A stretch of 64,000 nucleotides of DNA from NCBI GenBank assembly GCA_041394185.1, contig JAWKIQ010000001.1, forward strand, positions 62,001 through 126,000, given 5' to 3'. Shown here piece after piece: positions 29,904-37,857 of this stretch. How positions within the stretch are numbered: position 1 is the first letter of the stretch; each line of letters opens with the position of its first letter. Below the pieces are notes generated by a model. That model had not been told where the DNA came from. It was given only the letters and a program-made list of their open reading frames with translations, and made no database searches. A program made the translations under genes and the position numbers. This DNA comes from Acidimicrobiales bacterium (GTDB lineage Bacteria > Actinomycetota > Acidimicrobiia > Acidimicrobiales > Poriferisodalaceae).

Positions 29904-30644
29904 TCAGAACCGGTAGGCGCTCAGATGGCTGACCGCTGCGAATCCGACGCTGTCAGCAAGGGCTGCCGAGGCGGTGTTGTCGTCGTTGTGCCGGTATAGC
30001 GGTTCGATTCGGGAGTCGCGGAGTTCGCCCACAAGGGTCCGCACAGCCGCGGCGCCCACTCCGGCTCGGCGGTGCTCGGCACATACTGCGATGCCTATGT
30101 CTCCCCAGCCCACCATGTCGCCCCACGGTTTGGCCCCGGCGTAGGCGATGGGTTCACCGCCGAATCGTACGACTACGGCGTGGTGGTCGGGGTCGTCGAG
30201 TTCGATCTCGGCGTCGTCGGCGGCTTCTGGTCCCAACGACTCGACCAGACGCTCGAGCTCTGACCGGTTTTCGGGCGCTGCCGCGTCGAGCGACGCGAAC
30301 TCGTAGCCGCTCGATAGCGCAGGCGTAGTGTCCGGTGCGCAATCGAGGCGTTGGTCGTCGATCAGAAGCAAACGGGCCGAGCCGACTAGTTCCAGCTCGC
30401 GCCGCTGTGCCGCAGCGCGCCATTGTTCGACGGTGCACGCTGTGTCGGGCAGTATCAGCTCGAGGGCTTCGGCGTGGATCGGATCGCACAGCACCACGAG
30501 GTGTTCACCAAAGGCGTAGCCGGAAGCGATGTTGGTGTCGCGCCTGTCCTCGCATGCGACGATCGTGCGACCCTTGCTCTGGGAGAGCTCAGGGTCGATC
30601 CGCCAGCTTTCGGCAAGGGCCTGCAGGAACAGTTGGCGTTTCAT
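29904..30644 (-). CDS. GNAT family N-acetyltransferase
   Basis: A 246-residue protein with a C-terminal GNAT fold. The acetyl-CoA site is GIAVCAEHRRAGVGAAAVRT, preceded by the strand AVVVRFGGEPIAYAGAKPWG and followed by NDDNTASAALADSVGFAAVS. The N-terminal half (CEDRRDTNIASGYAFGEHLV) is a separate domain seen in some actinobacterial acetyltransferases. It is inserted on the opposite strand between pgk and tpiA, and its start faces tpiA, so the two share a 49-base divergent control region containing the tpiA palindrome. The substrate is unknown. Confidence 0.82.
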   Translation of the reverse strand: MKRQLFLQALAESWRIDPELSQSKGRTIVACEDRRDTNIASGYAFGEHLVVLCDPIHAEALELILPDTACTVEQWRAAAQRRELELVGSARLLLIDDQRLDCAPDTTPALSSGYEFASLDAAAPENRSELERLVESLGPEAADDAEIELDDPDHHAVVVRFGGEPIAYAGAKPWGDMVGWGDIGIAVCAEHRRAGVGAAAVRTLVGELRDSRIEPLYRHNDDNTASAALADSVGFAAVSHLSAYRF

Positions 30645-30682
30645 CGGAGCGACGATAAAGCCCGCGTGTCCCGGTAGGCGCT

Positions 30683-30709
30683 ACATTCGCCTTGTGACAA
30701 GGCGAATGT
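30683..30709. promoter_or_regulatory. Perfect 27-bp palindrome over the tpiA start
   Basis: Two 13-base arms, ACATTCGCCTTGT and ACAAGGCGAATGT, flank a single central G at 30696. The GTG start of tpiA sits at the centre (30694-30696) and the alternative ATG at 30706 lies in the right arm. It could be a repressor operator for tpiA and the divergent GNAT gene, or an mRNA hairpin hiding the start codon. Confidence 0.85.
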
Positions 30710-31467
30710 TGGTAAGTGGCAACTGGAAGATGCACCTCAATCATTTCGAGGCGATCCAGTTGGTCCAAAAGCTCAGCTACGAGTTGAACGGGCACGACTT
30801 CGATGCCGTCGAAGTCACGGTGCACCCGCCGTTCACCGACATCCGATCTGTTCAGACCGTCATCGACGCCGACCGAATGAAGATCGGCTTGGGTGCCCAG
30901 AACGTGCACTTCGAGCCCAAGGGCGCCTTTACCGGCGAGGTTTCGCCCGAGATGCTGCAGAAGCTCAACGTGGCTTATGTCATCGTCGGACACAGCGAGC
31001 GGCGCCAGTTGTTCGGGGAGTCCGACGAGATAGTCAACAAGAAGGCCAAGGCCGTTCTGAAGAACGAGATGACGCCCATCGTCTGCGTCGGCGAGACCAT
31101 CGAACAGCGCGATGTCAACCAGCACGAGGCAGTGGTCGAGGCCCAGTTGCGTGCCAGCCTCGCAGGCCTCTCGGCCGAACAACTCGGCGGTCTGGTCGTG
31201 GCCTACGAGCCCATCTGGGCCATAGGTACCGGTGCCACCGCAACCTCTGACGATGCCCAGGACATGTGTGCTCACGTGCGCCGGGTCGTCGACGACATCA
31301 AGTCCGGAGCGGGCGATTCGGTGCGTGTTCAGTACGGCGGTTCGGTCAAGCCGACGAATGCAAAGGAACTGCTGTCGCGCCCAGACATCGACGGCGCTCT
31401 GGTAGGCGGAGCAGCTCTAGAGGCCAACAGTTTCGCTCGCATCGTCCAATACGACCTCGACTCGTGA
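30694..31467 (+). CDS. tpiA: Triose-phosphate isomerase
   Basis: A 257-residue glycolytic enzyme interconverting dihydroxyacetone phosphate and glyceraldehyde 3-phosphate. SGNWKMHL holds the catalytic Lys, IVGHSERRQLFGES the catalytic His, VAYEPIWAIGTGATAT the catalytic Glu, and YGGSVKPTNA with VGGAALEANSF complete the phosphate site. GTG 30694 gives the usual MTRRMLVSGNWK N-terminus; ATG 30706 would shorten it by four. There is no clear ribosome binding site, and the start lies in a perfect palindrome. Normally secG follows directly; here 13 kb of transporter genes intervene. Confidence 0.96.
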   Translation: MTRRMLVSGNWKMHLNHFEAIQLVQKLSYELNGHDFDAVEVTVHPPFTDIRSVQTVIDADRMKIGLGAQNVHFEPKGAFTGEVSPEMLQKLNVAYVIVGHSERRQLFGESDEIVNKKAKAVLKNEMTPIVCVGETIEQRDVNQHEAVVEAQLRASLAGLSAEQLGGLVVAYEPIWAIGTGATATSDDAQDMCAHVRRVVDDIKSGAGDSVRVQYGGSVKPTNAKELLSRPDIDGALVGGAALEANSFARIVQYDLDS

Positions 31468-31563
31468 GTCGCTCGTCGAAATAGACCGTTAACACGTTTG
31501 GTCGACACGCCGGCGTGCCCGCGTTATAGGATCCTGCGGCACTAACTCACCGGGGGACGAGGA

Positions 31564-31608
31564 ATGGCATTGGCGACCGACCAGGGCGGCGGGGGATACA
31601 GCGGGTGA
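31564..31608 (+). CDS. Possible 14-residue leader peptide before the Opp operon
   Basis: ATG 31564, preceded by GACGAGG, encodes MALATDQGGGGYSG and stops at a TGA that overlaps the ATG of the first transporter gene as TGATG. Such coupling could let ribosomes finish here and restart on the ATPase gene. There is no run of a single amino acid that would suggest attenuation. The short length makes this tentative. Confidence 0.35.
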   Translation: MALATDQGGGGYSG

Positions 31609-32645
31609 TGGACGAAGGTCGGGTTCTCGACGTTCGCGGTCTCGCCGTCGAGTTCGACACGCCTGACGGCACAGTGTTCGCGGTGAACGGCGTCGACTTC
31701 AGCTTGAAGGCCGGCGAGTTCGTCGGAGTGGTCGGCGAGAGCGGTTCTGGCAAGAGCGTGACCATGATGTCGGTGATGCGGCTGATCCCGATGCCGCCCG
31801 GCCGCATAGCCGCCGGCACTGCGACCTTCGACGGGCGCGACCTCCTCGACATCGGCCTCGACGAGCTTCGCGAGGTGCGCGGCTCGGAGATCGGCTTCGT
31901 GTTCCAAGACCCGATGACGTCGCTGAATCCGGTGCTGTCGATCGGCCGTCAAATTGCCGAACCGTTGAGGCTGCACAAGGGTGCCACCAAGGCCGAGGCT
32001 CTCGAGCGGGCGGCCGAGTTGTTGACCCTGGTCGGCATTCCAGATGCTCGCAGCCGCCTGAGGTCGTTTCCGCATGAGCTGTCGGGTGGCATGCGTCAAC
32101 GTGTGATGATCGCCATCGCGCTGGCGTGCTCACCGCGGCTGCTGTTCGCCGACGAGCCCACGACGGCACTCGACGTCACGGTTCAGGCCCAGATCATCGA
32201 GATCGTTCGAGACCTCAGGGAGCGCCTCAACACAGCGATGGTCTGGATCACCCACGATCTGGCGGTGGTGGCTGGTCTGGTCGATCGGGTCATGGTCATG
32301 TACGGCGGACGAATCGTCGAGGACGCCGCGGTGCGAGAGCTGTACGCCAACCCCAGCCATCCATACACACAGGGATTGCTCAGCTCCTTGCCCCGCCTGG
32401 ATCAAAAGGGCCAAGAGCTCGTCAGCATCAAGGGCCAGCCACCGAACCTCACCGCCAAGCCATCGAGTTGTTCGTTCGCTCCGCGGTGTCCTCACGCCTT
32501 CGATCGGTGTCACACGGAAATGCCCGAGTTGCAAAGCATCGGCGGGACTCATCGGGTTGCGTGCTGGCTCGATCTAGGCCAGCAGGTTGGCGATAGCTCC
32601 AGCTTCGAACGGCCGGTCAGCATTGCGGGGGTTTCCGATGGATGA
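31608..32645 (+). CDS. Oligopeptide ABC transporter ATPase, OppD/DppD type (system 1)
   Basis: A 345-residue ATPase that powers peptide import on the inner face of the membrane. Walker A is GESGSGKSV, the Q-loop FVFQDPMTSLNP, the signature ELSGGMRQRVMIA, Walker B LLFADEPTTALD and the H-loop ITHDLAVVAG. The C-terminal oligopeptide domain has Cys residues in SSCSFAPRCPHAFDRC and VACW; the same Cys set binds a 4Fe-4S cluster in the mycobacterial OppD structure, so one is likely here. ATG 31608 overlaps a possible leader peptide. The next gene overlaps by 8 bases. Confidence 0.93.
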   Translation: MDEGRVLDVRGLAVEFDTPDGTVFAVNGVDFSLKAGEFVGVVGESGSGKSVTMMSVMRLIPMPPGRIAAGTATFDGRDLLDIGLDELREVRGSEIGFVFQDPMTSLNPVLSIGRQIAEPLRLHKGATKAEALERAAELLTLVGIPDARSRLRSFPHELSGGMRQRVMIAIALACSPRLLFADEPTTALDVTVQAQIIEIVRDLRERLNTAMVWITHDLAVVAGLVDRVMVMYGGRIVEDAAVRELYANPSHPYTQGLLSSLPRLDQKGQELVSIKGQPPNLTAKPSSCSFAPRCPHAFDRCHTEMPELQSIGGTHRVACWLDLGQQVGDSSSFERPVSIAGVSDG

Positions 32646-33675
32646 CGCTGTGAACACGGCAGTTCGCCAAACATCAAAGGCCGCCACCGATTCGCAGGTG
32701 CTGGTGTCGGTGAAGAACCTCGAGAAACACTTCCCGATTACCAAGGGAATGTTCCGCCGCCAGGTCGGGGCTGTGCGGGCCGTTGATGGTGTCACCTTCG
32801 ACATCTATCGCGGCGAGACGCTCGGGCTCGTCGGCGAGAGCGGGTCTGGTAAGTCGACCACCGGCCGGGCCCTGATCGACCTCGACCGACCCACCGGTGG
32901 CTCCGTGCATTTCGACGGTGTCGACCTGACCGAATTGTCGCGCTCTGAGATGCGGCGTATGCGCACGCGCATGCAGATGGTGTTCCAGAACCCTCACGCA
33001 TCGCTGAATCCCCGAATGACAGTTGCATCGATCATCGAGGAGCCTCTGCTCGAGCATGGCAGGGGCTCGCGCTCCGAACGGCATCGGCGCGTCGACGACC
33101 TGCTCGAGATGGTCGGGTTGCACCCTTCATTCGCCAACCGCTATCCACACGAGTTCTCGGGTGGTCAGAGACAGCGAATCGGCATCGCCAGGGCCATCGC
33201 TTTGAACCCCGACTTCATCGTTTGTGACGAGCCCATCGCAGCCCTCGACGTCTCGATCCAGGCCCAGGTGACGAACCTTCTGGAACACCTTCAAGACGAG
33301 CTGTCGCTGAGCTACCTGTTCATTTCGCACGACATGAGCATGGTGCGCCACATAGCCGACCGCGTCGCCGTCATGTACTTGGGGCGCATCGTCGAGTTGG
33401 CCGAGTGCGATGTCTTGTACAGCCAGCCTCTGCACCCGTATACCCGAGCGCTTCACTCGGCCGTACCCGTGCCCGATCCCGAGGTGGAGGCCAGGCGCGA
33501 GCGCATCGTCTTGAAGGGCGATATTCCAAGCCCGGCCAACCCGCCCTCGGGTTGCACCTTCCACACCCGCTGCCAGGCTGCACAGGATCGCTGCCGCACG
33601 GAAGTGCCCGAGTGGCGCGAGGTGAAGCCTGGTCACTGGGTGTCGTGTCACTTTGCCCACGAGGAGGGCTGGTGA
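32638..33675 (+). CDS. Oligopeptide ABC transporter ATPase, OppF/DppF type (system 1)
   Basis: A 345-residue partner ATPase. Its N-terminus LEKHFPITKGMFRRQVGAVR is typical of the OppF/DppF group. Walker A GESGSGKST, FQNPHASLNPR, signature EFSGGQRQRIGIA, Walker B FIVCDEPIAALD (Ile where OppF usually has Val) and ISHDMSMVRHI are present. The C-terminal Cys-rich tail SGCTFHTRCQAAQDRC is conserved. It pairs with the preceding OppD-type subunit, forming the two-ATPase motor. A 100-base gap then leads to the binding-protein gene. Confidence 0.93.
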   Translation: MDDAVNTAVRQTSKAATDSQVLVSVKNLEKHFPITKGMFRRQVGAVRAVDGVTFDIYRGETLGLVGESGSGKSTTGRALIDLDRPTGGSVHFDGVDLTELSRSEMRRMRTRMQMVFQNPHASLNPRMTVASIIEEPLLEHGRGSRSERHRRVDDLLEMVGLHPSFANRYPHEFSGGQRQRIGIARAIALNPDFIVCDEPIAALDVSIQAQVTNLLEHLQDELSLSYLFISHDMSMVRHIADRVAVMYLGRIVELAECDVLYSQPLHPYTRALHSAVPVPDPEVEARRERIVLKGDIPSPANPPSGCTFHTRCQAAQDRCRTEVPEWREVKPGHWVSCHFAHEEGW

Positions 33676-33775
33676 CGGCAGCCAAGTTCTCGTCGAGCCG
33701 AAACCTCAACTGGTGGCCGGTCTCGGCAACAATCCGATCAAGCCCGTGCATTGCGCGGGTGGAGGGAGAAACACA

Positions 33776-35659
33776 ATGCAAATGAAACGATTGCTAGCGC
33801 TGTTATTTGCGTTCGCACTCATCGCAGCCGCTTGCGGCGACTCGGACGGCGACGACGGCAGCTCTGGCGCGTCGACCACCGAGGCGTCTGGCGGCACCGA
33901 TGATGGCGGATCGACCGACGACGGCGGTTCCACCGATGATGGCGGTTCCACCGATGATGGCGGTTCCACCGATGATGGCGGTTCCACCGACGACGGCGGC
34001 AGCTCGATGATGGCCGGCCAGGGTGGTCAGCTGACCATCCTGCAGTGGCAGGCCCCCTCGCAGGCCAACGCCTACCTGTCGACCGGCACCAAGGACCTGC
34101 TCGCAGGCTCGCTCGTTCTCGAGCCCCTGGCCGAGTTCGCACCCGATGGCACCGTTGTCCCGGCCCTGGCGGCAGAGGTTCCGACCGTTGCCAACGGTGG
34201 TGTCTCCGAGGACCTCACCACCATCACCTGGACCCTGAAGGAGGGCGTCCTGTGGTCGGACGGCACCCCGCTGACCGCTGACGACGTTCAGTTCAGCTGG
34301 GAGTACTGCACCAACGAACTCACGGGCTGCTCGTCCGGCGGTTTCGTCAGCGTGACCAGTGTCGAGGCGATCGACGACCTGACGGTGTTGATCACCTTCG
34401 ACGGCCCCAAGCCCTATCCGTACGAGCCCTTCGTCGGCTACACCTCGCCGGTCCTCCAGAGGGCGCAGTTCGAGGCGTGCGTCGGTGAGGCAGCACTCGG
34501 TTGCTCCGACCAGAACCTGAAGCCAATCGGCACCGGTCCATACATGGTCACCGAACTCCGCCCCGAGGACGTGGTCGTCTACGACTACAACCCGAACTAT
34601 CGCGGAGCCAGCGAAGGTAAGCCGTTCTTCGGCAGCGTTGTGATCCAGGGCGGCGGCGACGCCGAGGCCTCGGCTCGCTCGGTGCTCGAAATCGGCGAGG
34701 CCGACTATGCCTGGAACCACCAGGTTGCACCCGAGATCCTTCTTCCCATGGAGGGCGCGGGCAACGGCCGAATCGTCACCTCGTTCACGGCCAACGTCGA
34801 GCACATCAACCTGAACCAGACCAACAACCGCAATGATGCATCGCCGTCGAATTACGACGGCGGGGCCAACCCGAACCCGTTCTTCTTCGACAACCCGACC
34901 CTGCACCGCGCGCTTTCGCTCGCCATCAACAGGGACGAGTTGGTCGAGGTCGGCTACGGACCCACGGGTGCGCCCACCTGCAACATGTGGCCGGTCGGCT
35001 CGCAGAACAGCACCAACAACGACTGGTGCCTCACCCAGGACATCGACGAGGCCAACCGCCTTCTCGATGAGGCTGGCTACGAGGACTCAGACGGCGACGG
35101 CATCCGCAACATGCCCGGTGGCGGCGACAACCTCGAGTTCGACTTCGTCACCTCGACCAACGCGGTGCGCCAGTCGAACCAGGCCCTGATCGAGACCTAC
35201 TGGGCCGAGATCGGTGTCAAGGCCAACATGAAGAACGAGGACGCAGGCCTGTTCTTCGACGGCACCGGCGCCAGCCCGGTCAACATCTGGAGCTTCTTCA
35301 CCGATATCGAGATGTTCACCAACGGTTCGACCGGCCCCGACGCCGGTGGCTACCTCAAGAGCTGGATCACCGAGCAGATCCCTGAGGAGTCCAACAACTG
35401 GTCGGGTGACAACATCCCGAGGCTCGCCAGCGATGAGTATGACGCCCTGATTGCCCAGATCGCCGTGACGGGTCTCGACGACCCGGGCCTCGATGACCTC
35501 GTCATCCAGGCCAACGACATCCTGGTGAACACCGCGATCATCCCCCTGATCCACCGTGGCAACGTGTCTGGCATCTCGAACACCATCGAGGGCTATGGCG
35601 ATCCCAACGGTTGGGACAGCGAGTACTGGAACGTCGAAGACTGGACTCGCGCCGGTTGA
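33776..35659 (+). CDS. Oligopeptide-binding lipoprotein, SBP family 5 (system 1)
   Basis: A 627-residue substrate-binding lipoprotein that captures peptides outside the membrane. The lipobox IAAAC puts Cys at residue 20. A flexible linker of TDDGGS repeats (about residues 40-77) tethers the domain. The SBP_bac_5 fold shows LTILQWQAPSQANAYL, WTLKEGVLWSDGTPLTADDV (the family signature), GTGPYMVTELRPEDVVVYDY and NPTLHRALSLAINRDELV. GGAGGG precedes ATG 33776. Its signal peptide is nearly identical to that of the second binding protein (37858), supporting duplication. A strong hairpin follows the gene. Confidence 0.93.
   Translation: MQMKRLLALLFAFALIAAACGDSDGDDGSSGASTTEASGGTDDGGSTDDGGSTDDGGSTDDGGSTDDGGSTDDGGSSMMAGQGGQLTILQWQAPSQANAYLSTGTKDLLAGSLVLEPLAEFAPDGTVVPALAAEVPTVANGGVSEDLTTITWTLKEGVLWSDGTPLTADDVQFSWEYCTNELTGCSSGGFVSVTSVEAIDDLTVLITFDGPKPYPYEPFVGYTSPVLQRAQFEACVGEAALGCSDQNLKPIGTGPYMVTELRPEDVVVYDYNPNYRGASEGKPFFGSVVIQGGGDAEASARSVLEIGEADYAWNHQVAPEILLPMEGAGNGRIVTSFTANVEHINLNQTNNRNDASPSNYDGGANPNPFFFDNPTLHRALSLAINRDELVEVGYGPTGAPTCNMWPVGSQNSTNNDWCLTQDIDEANRLLDEAGYEDSDGDGIRNMPGGGDNLEFDFVTSTNAVRQSNQALIETYWAEIGVKANMKNEDAGLFFDGTGASPVNIWSFFTDIEMFTNGSTGPDAGGYLKSWITEQIPEESNNWSGDNIPRLASDEYDALIAQIAVTGLDDPGLDDLVIQANDILVNTAIIPLIHRGNVSGISNTIEGYGDPNGWDSEYWNVEDWTRAG
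33897..34007 (+). repeat. 18-bp in-frame repeats coding for a TDDGGS linker
   Basis: Six tandem copies of an 18-base unit (ACCGATGATGGCGGTTCC and close variants) encode (T/S)-D-D-G-G-S. Three or more central copies are identical at the DNA level, so copy number may vary between strains. The product is a disordered acidic spacer between the lipid anchor and the binding domain. Confidence 0.9.
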
Positions 35660-35682
35660 TCGACCCTTCCTGATGCCGTGAA

Positions 35683-35714
35683 AGCCGGGCCCGACACCAT
35701 CGTCGGGCCCGGCT
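35683..35714 (+). terminator. 13-bp perfect hairpin after binding-protein gene 1
   Basis: AGCCGGGCCCGAC and GTCGGGCCCGGCT pair perfectly around a six-base loop, 24 bases after the stop and 43 before the permease start. There is no U tract. It probably acts as a partial terminator or an mRNA 3'-end stabiliser, letting the binding protein be made in excess over the permease. Confidence 0.75.
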
Positions 35715-35756
35715 TCCCGGCCGACCTGTCCGTCTGCGCAGCTCTTGGGGGATCTG

Positions 35757-36776
35757 ATGAGCCGCTACATCCTTCGCAGGGTGCTCTTCGCCATTCCGAC
35801 GCTGATCGCCATCAGCATGATCATCTTCTTGATCCTGGACTTGGCACCAGGCGACCCCACGAGCAACCTTCCTCTCACGGTTCCGGCCGAAATCCGCGAG
35901 CAGATTCGCGAGAACTTGGGTCTGGACGAACCGGTCCCACAGAAGTGGTGGGCCTGGAACAAGCTCATGATGGTCAACGAGACCCTCGAGTTGGCTTCCG
36001 ACGTCACCGGAACCTGCATCGGTGATTGTGAGAACCGCGCACGAATAGTTTCCTGGTCGTCGAGATCGCCGGCCATGGACATCATCTGGCAACGCCTGCC
36101 CCAGACCCTGTGGGTAATGGGCGTCGCCTTCTTCATGGGAACCCTGCTGGCGATTCCGATCGGCATCTACTCGGCGTATCGCCAATATTCGTGGTTCGAC
36201 AACCTGGGCACGCTGGTCACCATGATCGGGTTCTCGGTGCCCACCTTCTTCACCGGCCTACTGGCCATCGTGGTGTTCAGCGTCAAGCTCAACTGGTTCC
36301 CTTCGTTCTACGACTCGACCCACGACGTCTCGCTCACCAGTTGGACCAGTATCTGGATCCAGATCAAACAGCTCTTCATGCCGGTGCTGGTGTTGACACT
36401 GTTCAATACGGCGGCCCTCAGCCGCTATACCCGAGCCGCCGTGCTCGACAACCTGCAAGCAGACTTCGTACGCACCGCCAGGGCGAAGGGTGTGGGCGAG
36501 CGCAGCGTGGTCTTGACCCATGTGATGCGAAACAGCCTCATCCCGGTCGTGACCCTGATAACGCTGTCGATCCCCGGCATCTTCTCGGGCGCGATCATCA
36601 CCGAGCAGATCTTCCGCATCAATGGTCTCGGCGCCCTGCTGATCACCTCCATCGGCCAAAACGACGTCCCGATGGTTCAGACGCTGACCTTCATGTTCGC
36701 TGTGCTGATCGTCGTGTTCAACATCATCAACGACGTTCTGATCGGCTTCCTGGATCCGAGGATTCGTTATGACTGA
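35757..36776 (+). CDS. Oligopeptide ABC transporter permease, OppB/DppB type (system 1)
   Basis: A 339-residue inner-membrane permease. The N-terminus MSRYILRRVLFAIPTLIAIS and the first membrane helix are typical of OppB. About six membrane segments follow a periplasmic loop, and the EAA motif contacting the ATPases is ADFVRTARAKGVGERSVVLT. The end LIGFLDPRIRYD is also characteristic. GGGGGA precedes ATG 35757. The stop overlaps the OppC-type gene by 8 bases. Confidence 0.94.
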   Translation: MSRYILRRVLFAIPTLIAISMIIFLILDLAPGDPTSNLPLTVPAEIREQIRENLGLDEPVPQKWWAWNKLMMVNETLELASDVTGTCIGDCENRARIVSWSSRSPAMDIIWQRLPQTLWVMGVAFFMGTLLAIPIGIYSAYRQYSWFDNLGTLVTMIGFSVPTFFTGLLAIVVFSVKLNWFPSFYDSTHDVSLTSWTSIWIQIKQLFMPVLVLTLFNTAALSRYTRAAVLDNLQADFVRTARAKGVGERSVVLTHVMRNSLIPVVTLITLSIPGIFSGAIITEQIFRINGLGALLITSIGQNDVPMVQTLTFMFAVLIVVFNIINDVLIGFLDPRIRYD

Positions 36777-37755
36777 CCTGAACGAACGTCCCTCACATGT
36801 CGAGGACGCCGTCGGCGAAACCGAAGGCGGTGGTCCGGTTGTCGACGTCGCCGTCGAGCGGGCATCACTGGGCGAGCACCGATCGTTGTGGGGAGACGTC
36901 TGGCGACAGTTCCGCCGGCACAAGGGTGCGGTAATCGGTTTGGCGGTGCTGACGATCATCGTCGTCGGTGCCGTCCTGGGGCCTTGGCTCTATGGCGTCG
37001 ACCCCTTCGCCGTCGATGTGCCCAGTCGAAACCAGGGCGCTTCATGGGCGCATCCGATGGGCACAGACAACGTCGGTCGCGACGTCATGGCGCGTGTGCT
37101 GCTGGGCGGGCGGATATCGCTGGCGGTCGGCTTCTCGGCGATGCTCGTCGGGCTGCTGGTCGGCACCGCGGTGGGTGTTCTCGCCGGGTTCTTCCGCTGG
37201 CTCGATGGCCCGCTGATGCGCTTCACCGACCTGTTCCTGGCTCTCCCGTTGCTGCCGCTGCTGCTGGTCGTGGTGGTCTTCTTCCGCGAGCCGTTGACCG
37301 AACGCTTCGGCGACAACATGGGCGTGTTCATTTTGATGGTCACGGTCATCGGGTTGACCAGCTGGATGCAGACGGCCCGCGTGGTGCGAGGCGATGTGCT
37401 GGCCATCAAGGAGGAAGAGTTCGTCCAAGCGGCGCGCTCGATAGGCACCCGTCAGCGGCGGTTGATCACCCGCCACATCGTGCCCAACGTGTTGAGCCCG
37501 GTGATCGTCGCCGCCTCGCTGGGCGTGGCCAATGCGATCCTGACAGAGTCGGCGCTGTCGTTCCTGGGCCTGGGATTCCCCGAGAAGTTCCCCACGTGGG
37601 GCCGGCTGCTGTTCGAGGGCAAGGACTATCTGGCGATCAACGCCTCAAGGGTCATCTGGCCGGGTCTGATGCTGTCGTTGACGATGATGAGCGTCAACTT
37701 CATCGGCGACGGCCTTCGTGACGCCCTCGACCCGAAGTTGCGTTCGAAGGGTTGA
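36769..37755 (+). CDS. Oligopeptide ABC transporter permease, OppC/DppC type (system 1)
   Basis: A 328-residue partner permease. A 45-residue acidic cytoplasmic N-terminus leads into QFRRHKGAVIGLAVLTIIVV, then HPMGTDNVGRDVMARVLLGG (OppC signature), several membrane segments, the EAA motif EEFVQAARSIGTRQRRLITR and the end NFIGDGLRDALDPKLRSKG. It closes system 1. A 102-base gap separates it from the second binding protein; a TAACAT element in that gap could be a -10 box for system 2. Confidence 0.94.
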   Translation: MTDLNERPSHVEDAVGETEGGGPVVDVAVERASLGEHRSLWGDVWRQFRRHKGAVIGLAVLTIIVVGAVLGPWLYGVDPFAVDVPSRNQGASWAHPMGTDNVGRDVMARVLLGGRISLAVGFSAMLVGLLVGTAVGVLAGFFRWLDGPLMRFTDLFLALPLLPLLLVVVVFFREPLTERFGDNMGVFILMVTVIGLTSWMQTARVVRGDVLAIKEEEFVQAARSIGTRQRRLITRHIVPNVLSPVIVAASLGVANAILTESALSFLGLGFPEKFPTWGRLLFEGKDYLAINASRVIWPGLMLSLTMMSVNFIGDGLRDALDPKLRSKG

Positions 37756-37857
37756 GTTCGAGATTGCGCCGCTGGAGCACTACTCGGCGGTAACATGGCG
37801 GCACCCGCGCCAGGAGATACGACTTTCTGGCGCACCATCAACATGGAGGGACCAACC

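Noticed and set aside
31498..31530. Promoter TTGGTC with TATAGG before the Opp operon
   Set aside because: The spacing is 21 bases, too long for a standard promoter; the TATAGG alone may still be a -10 box but I cannot support the pair.
33897..34007. Regular 18-bp repeats that could suggest a CRISPR array
   Set aside because: They are contiguous, have no spacers and encode an in-frame TDDGGS linker.
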